DNA from: Bisporella sp. PMI_857
Taxonomy: Eukaryota > Ascomycota > Leotiomycetes > Helotiales > Helotiaceae
Direction of reading: 5' to 3'
DNA: 64,000 nucleotides
Assembly: GCA_021307315.1 (NCBI GenBank)
Contig: JAJSPD010000038.1
Span: 1 to 64,000, forward strand
Positions 35,066-45,131 of the stretch are shown here, piece after piece. A program made the position numbers and the translations under genes. The notes beneath the pieces are model-generated. The model did no database searches, was not told the DNA's origin, and saw only the letters and a program-made list of their open reading frames with translations. Position 1 is the stretch's first letter, and each line of letters begins with the position of its first letter.

Positions 35066-37704
35066 GCTTCCGAGAGAAGAAATCGTCAGCAGATTCCAGT
35101 TCAGATAACACAGCAGCTGGCTCCAATGGCTTCAGTAGATCACCAGCATCATCAATCGGTGCGACTACACCTCCGTCTATTCCAGAAATACCAGAAGGTC
35201 TTTCGATCTCAAATTCAGCAACGAATCTTGAAGCCTTAACTCATAGCATCCCACCCCAAGTCCCAGTCCGGCCATCAGCAAACGGCACACCAAGCAAGAG
35301 ACAATCAACACATAGCGTATCTGGAATGTATGGATTAGGCTCGCGGGACATGAAAGTATCTCCATACGCGCCTAAGATCATCTCCATTGCCGACAAAAGC
35401 TACGTATGGAACAACAGGCTCCGGATTCTGGAAAGTTTTCTGACCACTCGCAGGTTTTCCAGAAGGTGCTTTCGATATATGGTCACATAGGGGATCCTGA
35501 TGAGAAAAAGAGAGATGGATACGTGGTTGTAACCCGACTTGATGATGCCTTTCCTCCAGTATCTTGGCCGGTATCTGATTCGCACTTCAAAGCTCTGCTC
35601 TACCTTACCCCTGGCCCAAATCGATTCCAATTCGAGTTCAGATCACCTAAACTTGGTAATTGCGACTCTACAAACAATATACACTCGTCTCACCTCTTGC
35701 TAAACATGATTCCGCCTATATCCGCTCCACCTTTGCACCTGGCCATTCTCCTAGGCAGCGATTCACCAGGGACCTTTGACGCAGTTCCGGCGAAAATAGA
35801 AAGAGAAGGGAATAACATGGAAACAGCAATTGCAAAGTTCAGGATGGCAGCTTATCTCTGGCAAGCTTATACTGCAGAACAGATGAGTAGGAACAAGCTG
35901 GGAAGAAGAACTTTCAGGATGGATGAAGAATGGGTTACTGGCACCTCAAACCTCCGGGATCGTGAGCAAGGTGCAATGAGGAGCGAGGCCAAGGTTCATG
36001 TGATTCGAACTAGTAAGACTGTGGCAGAACTTCGTGATCTCGATTATGCGCAGCAGAACCCAAACGCGAAGCATCGGGACGAGCTCTTCAGTATTGCTTC
36101 TGCAGCCGTTCGGGATTACTTCAAGCCAATGCCAGGCCAAAAGCAGTATGTTTCGGTAAGTTTGATTATGTTAAGATTACAATACAGCTTCCCACGCTTT
36201 GTATGATTTAAATTATAAATGCTGACACCGTCTGCCACAGGTCTTGTTACTTGATTCTCACTGGGACAAAGCAGCCAAGACTATAACAGGTCATGCTGCA
36301 CTAGGAGGCGGTGGTGGAGAGATTCAACTTGCTGTATTTGGCTCCCATGCACTTCAGACATATCCATCTTGCTTCGAAGAAGTTGTCTCCGCATTCTCAG
36401 AGTAGGTTCACTCACGCATATCCTCATTTCTTAAGTTTCTTCATGCGTCAGAATGCATCTCTTGGTTGTTATACGCACTAGGAAGAGCTAATTAGGTATT
36501 CAGCTGTACACCGACTGATACGAATTACGTTGCAAATGATTGTAATGAGTCTGGAAGCAACTGGGAAGCTGCCAACATTGGCATTGGCGCACACTTGCAC
36601 GAGACCGGCCATCTATTTGGTTGTCCTCATCAAGAAAATGGGATCATGAGAAGGGATTATGTAACTTTTAATCGATCTTTCACGACTCGCGAGCCTTACT
36701 CAACACGTACGAAATCGAAAGGAGGACTGGTACTACCAGAAGACGAATGCACTTGGCATAGATTGGATTGTCTGCGCTTTCGGACACATCCTTGTTTCTC
36801 TCTACCTCACGATCCTCGCCGGACTGGAGACGACTCTGTCCAAGCCTGGCCTGTCGACAATGGAAATGTCATTGTGACGGCTAAGTCTGGTGTTGCGTAT
36901 GCAGAAATTTTTGTTGAAGGAGACGAAGAGTTCTGCCGTTATTGGCAGGAATGGGGAGATGGAAGTCAGGGCAACCCGCCAATACAAAAGCAAATTGTCC
37001 TGATGGAGCAAGAATTGCGTTCCTTGTTACCAAATGACAGGAAGAAGTTGAAGATGAAACTACACATCAAATCGTGGGCGGGTAGCAATCACACAGTGGA
37101 AGATTTTGGGCTGCTTGCCTCCAAAGCCTCCAAGCTCAAGCTCTCAAATGGTCAACTAGCTTTTCGAAGTAGCAAGCTTGGTTTATCACAGATGCCAAAT
37201 TCGCGTCCAGAAGAGGTTATTTTCGATAATAAAGTAGATTTGAACAAGTTACTGATGAAAATTATATTTTATCATGGTTTTGCTTTGGATGGCATTGAGT
37301 TTTTCTACGAAGATTCTACATCCCAGCTTTTCGGCAAGAGGGGAGGCCAGGCTGGAGGAAGTGAATTTCTTCTCGGTAAGTCACTATTGAGCCATGTGTT
37401 ATAGGAACACTAACATCTACGCCAGATACACGGAGATCGGAAACCATTACAGGATTTTATGTGAGAAGTGGACATTGGATTGATGGTGTCGCCGTTATCA
37501 CAAGCTTAGGTAGACGTTCAATGGTTTTTGGGAATGCTAATGGCGGTTCTGGGTTAGTGATCAATTCCTGTTCACAGATATTTTCTTTGCAGACTAATCT
37601 GGTATAGACATAATCTGATACCCCCATACGGATACACCATTGCAGGAGTTACGGGATCATGCGGGGACTGGGTAGATGGCTTCGGCGTTATCATCACTCG
37701 GTGA
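35032..37704 (+). CDS. Metzincin-like zinc metalloproteinase (YIL108W type) with jacalin-like C-terminus
   Basis: Six exons: 35032-35403, 35454-36155, 36241-36401, 36504-37375, 37426-37552 and 37593-37704; 781 residues. A Ser-rich N-terminus carries no signal peptide. The zinc site HETGHLFGCPH spans 444-454 and fits HExxHxxGxxH; NGIMRRDY downstream looks like a Met-turn. The preceding region resembles the uncharacterised yeast protein YIL108W and its fungal relatives. From about 702 to the end a jacalin-like beta-prism fold is suggested (ETITGFYVRSGHWIDGVAVI, then IAGVTGSCGDWVDGFGVI). The exon 4 acceptor was set at 36503 because it is the only one giving an in-frame join (SDCTPTDTN). The cytosolic location is inferred from lack of a signal. 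The substrate is unknown. Confidence 0.85.
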
Positions 37705-38444
37705 GGTGAGTTGTTCGTGGACACAATAAGGAACATTGGGCATTACAGGAGATCGCGTAGACGGCGCATTGTATAATTTGTGATGATTGGACATCGATCC
37801 CAGCGCTAGTACATTTGAAACTACGAATCTGCGCAACAGGATGGCGGCTGCATCTCATAGGTCGGACGGAAGGACACAAGCATCTTCGACAACTGGCGTT
37901 ACATGGGGAGCGTAGCCATGAGCTATGATAATGAAAAGTGTAGATATAGAAAGCTATTGCTATAGCAATGTCCATGCAATCACGTGCATTTTCTGTTGGA
38001 TAAAAATTCGCCTCGATTACTAAGTATCGTTATTCTGATAATGATTGATGATATCGATGACGTTGATGATGCTTTAATGCGTTAAGGAAAGTCACTTCTC
38101 AGAGTATTTAAATAGTTATATCAATTATACTCCATGTCAGACTCTCTCACACTCTCTCCTCTCGTATGAATTGAATCCCTGACTCGGGTTGTCGCAAAAC
38201 ATAGCTGCCACTGGCTAAGCCTCCAGCCACCCTAGGGGCGATTGTGGCTGTGAATGACGTTCATCTGATTCTGAAGAAAACCAAGGCCAAGAAAGGCGAC
38301 CGCTCTCGCCCTCCTTAAGCTTCGACTACTCTCAACCTACCTACAGAGATAATTCTGCTTTAAAATAACCCAGCTCCGTATTCCTACACATTAGTACCTA
38401 TTTCAATTGTTTCACAACTTCGTCTTCTTTCAAGATAGGTGAAA
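37705..38444. other. Spacer protease / CHO1
   Basis: 740 bases, tandem orientation. A 93-codon Cys-rich minus frame at 37694-37975 overlaps the protease end and is not recognisable. The end carries the pyrimidine-rich CHO1 leader. Confidence 0.55.
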
Positions 38445-39321
38445 ATGGCTACGCAAAGAAAGATACAATCCAATGGTGATGTTGCAAAAGAGTCGAATAG
38501 TAGGCTGTCCATGCCAGAGCTGGAAAGCTATTTAGTATTTTACTGACTAGCTATAGCTGGAGAGGAGAAGCAGAAGCAGCTTTTGCAGGAAAACTCGGGA
38601 CATTTCTCTATGATCAAGATGTTACATCTTGCTGATCTCATCACTGAACTCAATGGTATAACCTATCATCTCCCACTCCTACAACGACATACTCAAATTA
38701 CCACAGGCTTCTGCGGTGTCATGTCTATCTTCGCATCGATGCGGTACTGTCTGGGTCCTCCCTCCGCGTACGGAAACTTGTGGGCGGCTCTTGCATTCAT
38801 GCCTTTCGGCCTATTCTTTGACTTCATGGACGGCAAGGTTGCGAGATGGAGAAAGAAGAGCAGTCTTATGGGGCAGGAACTAGATTCGTTGGCAGATTTG
38901 GTCAATATCTCTCACATTTCTATCCGAAATTATCTTACTAACTGAAATCTAGATCTCGTTTGGCATGTCTCCAGCCGCCGCGGCCTTCGCAATCGGCCTA
39001 CGCACTCCCGTCGACCATTTCTTCCTCACCTTCTTCGTCCTCTGTGGTCTCACCAGACTCGCACGCTTCAACATCACCGTAGCAAATGTACCCAAGGACG
39101 CTACCGGAAAAAGCAAATACTTCGAAGGCACCCCCATCCCTACATCATTATCGATCGCTAGCTTAATGGCATACTGGCTTAGCAAGGGTTGGACTTTGGA
39201 TAATCTGCCATTGGGAATCTGGGCTCAAGGGACTGTATTCGAGTTCCATCCTGTTGTATTGCTGTTTGTACTTTGGGGTATTATGATGACAAGCAAGAGC
39301 ATACATATTCCTAAGCCATAG
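38445..39321 (+). CDS. CHO1: CDP-diacylglycerol--serine O-phosphatidyltransferase
   Basis: Makes phosphatidylserine from CDP-diacylglycerol and serine in the ER membrane. Exons 38445-38499, 38557-38655, 38707-38900 and 38953-39321; 238 residues. The complete CDP-alcohol phosphotransferase motif is present: Asp90, Asp93-Gly94, Ala97-Arg98, Gly107, Asp111 and Asp115 ([10 protein letters not shown]...GQELDSLAD). Family-typical stretches are [40 protein letters not shown] and TRLARFN, followed by hydrophobic C-terminal segments. It is somewhat shorter than yeast Cho1, at the N-terminus. The last two exons join exactly within the motif region (DL then ISFG). Confidence 0.95.
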
Positions 39322-40277
39322 GTGCTGGAATAGAAGTACATTGGGCAAGGCAATTAGGCGCTTAAAAGAGGTATGGATTGGTGAGTAATATGGGTTATGG
39401 ATGATGACTAGAACATTGCGTGCGGTCATAGCGCTCGTGCGTTGAAATGATTGAGAACGCACACGAAAATTATGATCCTCTTCTCATATCTTGCCTTGTC
39501 TTACCCGCGAATTTCGGAACGCTGTCATGCGCCTTGTGCTCTAAAGGCGCATCGACGATACTTCTAAGACTAGCAAAGCGATAATATAGAGCCGTATATG
39601 AGAGCGTGGGTGATCGTACATCAGATTGAAGGATGAGATACTCTGGAGACATGCTTTTTCCTCAATTCATCCTATTTATAAGACCAAGCCCGTACCTGGA
39701 AGACTATTGAGAAAGTCGATCCCAGTATATTCGAATGTACTCGGAACTAAGTTTGGAGTTTTCTGACGTGAGTCGTAAAGAATCTGGCATGAGATGGACT
39801 ATTTATACAAAGAAATGTGACAAGGGGGGAAGGGAGTTAACTTTATAATAGACCAGATTATCTAGAACTCTGCCCATTTGTAATAAAACAGAAGTCAGCT
39901 TAAACTAAAGAAGCCCTTCTGCATAAAGGCTGATAGAGTTCATGTCAAAAGTCAAGCTCCGTAACACTCGATTGGATGAATTTCTGTATTTGCTATCTCC
40001 ATAAAGAATTCAGTGAAAAGGTGTACCTACACTTGCATGGCTGACTTTCGATTCTTGCAAGTGAATAATATGGTCGATTTTAGTCCATAACAACAGGCCC
40101 CATCTGCAAACGCTGAAAACACTCATTAGACGCACCAACATGATGGTGCTTCGTAAGAGTGTGAGCTTGTAAGAGTAGAATCTAAAGCTGATCCATTTTT
40201 AACGCAAACCTGGCAGCAGCCATACCATATACAGACCGAACGCCGAAACTCTACAAAAGGGTGAGATAATTGTAGTT
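39322..40277. other. Convergent spacer CHO1 / GAR1
   Basis: 956 bases. A 60-codon minus frame at 39470-39652 has a TATAAATA about 20 nt before its ATG, but no recognisable product. Nothing firm. Confidence 0.5.
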
Positions 40278-41018
40278 CTAACCACGGCCGCGCGAGAATC
40301 CTCCCCTGGAGCCGCCTCTCGCACCGCCCCTTGAGAAACCACCGCTTCCGCCCCTCGAAAAACCACTTCCTCCACGGCCACCTCTTCCGCCAGCACTGAA
40401 TCCGCCCCTGCCTCTTGGTGCACCCCTTCCGCCTCCACGGGCACCTCTGACTGCTCCGCCTCTACCTCCTCTCGCACCGCCGATCCGCTTGGGTTTAGGT
40501 GCTCCTGGGGGTGGCTTGGGCTTAGGTAAGAATTTTTCTAAGGGAAGAAGCTTGTCGCCACCGATGTAGAACTTGTCGCCGGATTTGAATGAGGTTGCTT
40601 GGATGCCTTCTGTTGGCTTGACTGTATGCTTGTTAACAATGTTCAAATTTACGGTATTAGTACAGCATACTAGTGAAATAGACCTGGTTTATAGGACCTA
40701 GTATCTCGTCGACTTTGCCAATCGATGTCTTGTTTTGAAGGTAGATTGGCGCATTGAAGTATGGGATTTTCGTATTGATCGATTCGCAGACAATCTCCCC
40801 TTCACAAGCGTGCAGGAACGTGCCCATCTCAAGAACAGTATCTGGAGGACCGCTCTGCTGGAATCCTCCACGACCTGGCATCTATCAGCATTTTTCGCAC
40901 ATTAAATCCCCTTCATTTGCTCACCCCCAAAACCACCACCACCTCGTCCGCCTCTGCTTCCAAATCCTCCAGAGTTTGCGCCTGTGCCGCGACCTCGTGA
41001 ACCGCCACGGAACGACAT
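40278..41018 (-). CDS. GAR1: H/ACA snoRNP subunit Gar1
   Basis: Core protein of H/ACA ribonucleoproteins that guide pseudouridylation of rRNA in the nucleolus. Exons 41018-40925, 40874-40671 and 40621-40278; 213 residues. Both ends are Gly/Arg-rich ([18 protein letters not shown]; the C-terminal third is nearly all RGG-type repeats), around the Gar1 core: [40 protein letters not shown] and [13 protein letters not shown]. Then IKPTEG and a [20 protein letters not shown] segment follow. The second intron has a perfect TACTAAT branch site. The exon 2 acceptor is the CAG just before GRGGFQQSG; an ATG at 40881 lies in the intron. Confidence 0.96.
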
Positions 41019-41425
41019 TGTTGTGCTTTTGGTGTAGGTTTTGAAATATTGAGGATTTTCTTGAAGCTCTAAAAAATAATTACCCCAGGCACTTCTGCTC
41101 GGTAGTGCCGCAATCTAATTGGTCCGAGTGCCCAGCCTTGCCCCTCCATAATTGTGCCTGATCTTTTCTCAACACATTTCCAGAATTGATCCCAGGATTG
41201 AGCAGTTTGATATTTTTTTTTTGCTATTGTGAATTGACTACTAGGTCGCTCAATTTACTTTTTGATTATAAGACGGGTTAATTTCGAAAGGCCCAGGGAC
41301 GCCTGTTGGGTCATTTCAACTGTTACTCACCGCCCAGGGTCTGGAGGAGTCACCAAACACCAAACACTTCAGTGCGCCCCTCAGATCACAAATAGAGCAC
41401 AACACTACTTCAAAAGACTTCCAAT
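41019..41425. promoter_or_regulatory. Divergent GAR1/ThrRS promoter
   Basis: 407 bases between two start codons for translation-machinery genes. A CCAAT box in inverted form (AATTGGTCCG) lies near 41117-41126. A short T-run is at about 41213-41222. Confidence 0.55.
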
Positions 41426-43841
41426 ATGGAGAAAGCGCAGAAAGCAGTCGACTCAGTCGTCGATGGCGTCAAGAAAGTAGCCATTGGAGAGAAGAAACCA
41501 AAGGCCAAGAAGGAGAAGGGAGGGGATGGAGGGGCAGATGCTGGTCCTTTGGAACTGGACCCGGAACCCCAATTTATCTCTCATCGCATTCAAGTATTTG
41601 ACAGACTGAAGGCTAAGCAGGACGCCGACATTGCTGCGAAGCCACGCAACGATATTACCGTTACCCTCGCAGATGGCAGCGTCAAATTGGGCAAGGCATG
41701 GGAGGTTACCCCGGCAGAAATTGCTAAGGGTATCTCTTCCAGTCTGCTCAAGCGTACTGTTGTGGCTAGAATTAATGGTGAGGAGCTTTGGGATATAGAA
41801 CGACCGCTTGAGGCAGACTGCAAACTCGAACTGCTAAGCTTCGACGACCCAGATGGCAAAAAAGTGTTTTGGCATTCGAGCGCACACATTTTAGGAGAGG
41901 CGTCTGAAAGACGATTTGGGTGCAGTCTCTGCATTGGCCCACCAATTGAGAATGGTTTCTATTATGAAATGGGTCTGCCAGGAGGAGCTGCGGTCACTGA
42001 GTCGGATTGGAAGCCTCTTGAGACTCTGGTGAGCAAAATCGTCAAGGAGAAGCAGCCCTTTCAAAGACTAGTGCTGTCGAAGGATGATCTCCTCGAAATG
42101 TTTAAGGACAACAAATACAAGCAGCACATTATCAAGGACAAGATAGCAGACGGGGCATTCACCACCGTATATCGTAACGGACCTCTTATTGACTTGTGTC
42201 GAGGGCCTCATGTACCCAATACCGGCCGGATCGAGACGTTTGCTATTCTGAAGAATTCGGCATCGTATTTCTTGGGAAACAAGGACAATGACTCGCTACA
42301 ACGTATATATGGCATTTCTTTCCCGGATAAGAAACAGATGGCTGCACATAAGAAGTTTCTTGAGGAGGCTGCACTACGTGATCATCGAAAGATTGGTAAA
42401 GACCAAGAACTATTTTTCTTTCATGAACTTTCTCCAGGATCGGCTTTCATTCTGCCTCACGGTACTCGAATTGTTAATGCGGTCATGGCACTTATCAGGG
42501 AGCAATACATGGAACGTGATTACAATGAGGTTAATTCGCCAAACATGTACAACTCCGAGCTATGGAAGACCTCAGGACACTGGGATCACTACAAAGATGA
42601 CATGTTTACTCTCAAGGTAGACAAGGAAGAATTTGCGTTGAAGCCTATGAACTGCCCTGGACATTGTCTGATGTTTGATCACCGTGTCAGGAGTCACCAT
42701 GAATTGCCATGGCGGGTTGCTGACTTCGGTGTTCTTCATCGGAACGAAGCGTCGGGCGCTTTGTCAGGCTTGACCAGAGTTCGGAGATTCCAACAAGATG
42801 ATGCTCACATTTTCTGCCGAGAGGACCAGATCAAGGACGAAATCACGGATTTGTTTGATTTCCTACATAGCATCTATGGTCTCCTAGGCATGTCTTTCAA
42901 GCTAAGGCTCTCTACCCGCCCAGAGAAGTTCATGGGTAAGATTGAGACCTGGGATATGGCCGAAGGAAAGCTCAAAGAAGCCTTGGACGAATTCAGTGCT
43001 GGTCCTGGAGGATCGCCTTGGGAGTTGAATGAGGGTGATGGGGCCTTTTATGGTCCGAAAATCGACATTTCTATCGATGACTGCTTAGGAAGAGAGTGGC
43101 AGTGCGCTACTATACAACTTGACTTCCAGCTACCTCAAAACTTTGGTCTTGAGTATATGAGTAACGAGGTAGTCAAGAAGTCAGGAGACGAAGAAGCCAA
43201 GCCCAAAGTCAAGGAGCCAAAAAAGAAGGAAGAGCCCACTGTCAAAGGCGTGGATCCAGTGAAGAAGGAGAGAGTGATCAAGCCACTTACCCCTGGTTGT
43301 GCCAGACCCGTTATGATTCATCGTGCTATGGCAGGAAGCATGGAACGATTTTTGGGGATCTTGATCGAGCATTTCGCCGGAAAGTGGCCTTTCTGGCTAA
43401 GCCCAAGACAGGTTCTCATTGTCCCTGTTGGTGTTGGATTCTATGACTATGCAAAGGAGGTGCAGAAGATTTTCAAGAAACAACAAATGTATGTTGATAT
43501 TGACCTGAGCGGCAATACCCTGCCTAAAAAGATCCGCACTGGACAATTGTCTCAATACAATTTCATCTTTGGTAAGTTAGCCTTCTTTCAACTTCTCAGA
43601 TTAGAGTCACATACTGTGTTTGTTTACTAATAAGTTTGAAGTCGTGGGTGCAGAGGAGGAAAAAGGCCGGCAGGTCAACGTGCGATATCGTGATGATACC
43701 TCGAGTCAAGACCGCGGACAGCCAGTCGACCTACAAGTTGCGGTTGATAAACTCAGCTCATTGTTGAAGGAGCGGGGATCATATAATCCATTTCCAGGAG
43801 AGGCGAAACCCGCAGCTAAAACAGAGGAGGTGAAGGCATGA
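41426..43841 (+). CDS. THS1: Threonyl-tRNA synthetase
   Basis: Charges tRNA-Thr; class II synthetase. Exons 41426-43571 and 43642-43841; 781 residues. A Lys-rich eukaryotic N-extension precedes a TGS domain ([20 protein letters not shown], about 75-140). The editing/SAD region has HSSAH and LCRGPH metal-site motifs. Catalytic motif 2 reads [20 protein letters not shown] and motif 3 [16 protein letters not shown]. The C-terminal anticodon-binding domain spans the intron ([20 protein letters not shown]...VVGAEEE). A Lys/Glu-rich insert of about 50 residues (about 576-626) lies within the catalytic domain, between [15 protein letters not shown] and [11 protein letters not shown]. No mitochondrial presequence is seen. 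Confidence 0.96.
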
Positions 43842-45131
43842 GAGGATTGATGCATTTACTTAAACGAAGATGGTGGTGTAAGGTCAAGCACAAAAGCTGT
43901 GTATATACCACGTGGTTTATATAGCATAGGAGATGTCATGAAACGTAAAAGAGGGGAAATCCATCTTGCCGGGATGCTGTGCAGATATGGTGAGTTTGCA
44001 ATTTACAGTTGTCCCAACTCGTTATATAGATGATGTCAACTTGCCATTGAGCCGAACCTCCACCTTCATTTCGGCCCAAGGTGATCCTCTTCCTCGACGC
44101 ATCTGTATGTAGTATTTGTGTGTTCGGTGTTACCGCAACGCCGCACGCAGTAATGAGCTCGAAAAATGAAGATATACTGTACACTCTCTTTATGGCAGAG
44201 TTTGCTAGTTCGAGATTAGCTTGCAGATCACTTTCTCCAGAGATGAGGTCTACACTGACGTCTTCACAACCAATGAAGCTGCACGTCGTCGAGCGCCAGT
44301 AGTGTCCACATTGGATTCCCCTAGGAAGCTGGCGGGGGCCATTCCAGTCTAGCGTGCTTGTGCAGCAGCCATAGCCACAGGTCAGAAGCTGAGGCCACGA
44401 AACACCACCCAGTGCTTGTTGTATTTTGCATTTTTGCATTTCATGTGCTGCTGGCTGAGACTTGGGCATTAGAATCGCAATCACTGGTTAGTCGGCTGGT
44501 AGGTAGGTTATACTTCTCCCAGCGAATGGACAATTCCAGCAAATTAAATGAGCCAAAAAAGTAATCTAACCCTGAAAAAGGAGGCAAGGTTAGCTGACCC
44601 CGTAACTTGATTTGATATAATATTGAAAGATAAAATTGGCATGTTGCTGTTCCGTACTAGTTGCATTTCTGTTATTCGCTGAATTTGATGAGAAAAGGCA
44701 AAAAGAGGAGCTTTCCCTGGCTGGCTGGTGAGGTCTACGTCATGAAACCGCAAAAACCCAGAGCAGTACAACTCCTCTCCATAAACCTCATCTGCACCAT
44801 ATCCTGAAATTCTGCCAACGCAGCGAAAGGGGACATTCAACGTAAAGGAGAATCACAACAAGAAGTCTCGATTCACGTATTGTGTCTGATAGTTATTAAA
44901 CATTCCATATCACAATATCATTTCATCTCCTAGCGAGATTTAGCACTATCGCTCTGAACCCAGCTGGTAACCTTAATAAACATCCACAAAGCAGATTCCA
45001 AAGTCGATCCTGCTCACCGCTGTCAATTGTCCGTCAACCTCGCTCTTCTTAGCACTCCCAAACTCTCCTTCATGATTGCTCTCTAACATAGAAACCGTTA
45101 TACAGACCGACCGAGCTGATACAAGGACATT
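43842..45131. other. Spacer ThrRS / SLM1-like gene
   Basis: 1.3 kb in tandem orientation. One long minus-strand frame (43936-44469) is listed separately. The last 250 bases look like a promoter/leader of the SLM1-like gene. Confidence 0.5.
43936..44469 (-). CDS. Unrecognised open frame, 177 codons (doubtful)
   Basis: An uninterrupted frame from ATG 44469 to the stop at 43936 in the spacer after ThrRS, antisense to it. The product is Cys- and Trp-containing (LTCGYGCC, STTCSFIGCEDV) with no signal peptide or domain that I recognise. Nothing else supports it: no promoter signal and no family match by eye. It is long for a chance frame in this base composition, so it is recorded, but it may be noise or a non-coding antisense transcript. 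Confidence 0.2.
   Translation of the reverse strand: MPKSQPAAHEMQKCKIQQALGGVSWPQLLTCGYGCCTSTLDWNGPRQLPRGIQCGHYWRSTTCSFIGCEDVSVDLISGESDLQANLELANSAIKRVYSISSFFELITACGVAVTPNTQILHTDASRKRITLGRNEGGGSAQWQVDIIYITSWDNCKLQTHHICTASRQDGFPLFYVS

Noticed and set aside
39470..39652. 60-codon minus frame with a TATAAATA just upstream
   Set aside because: The TATA is only about 20 nt from the ATG, the product is unrecognised, and it lies in the convergent 3' spacer.
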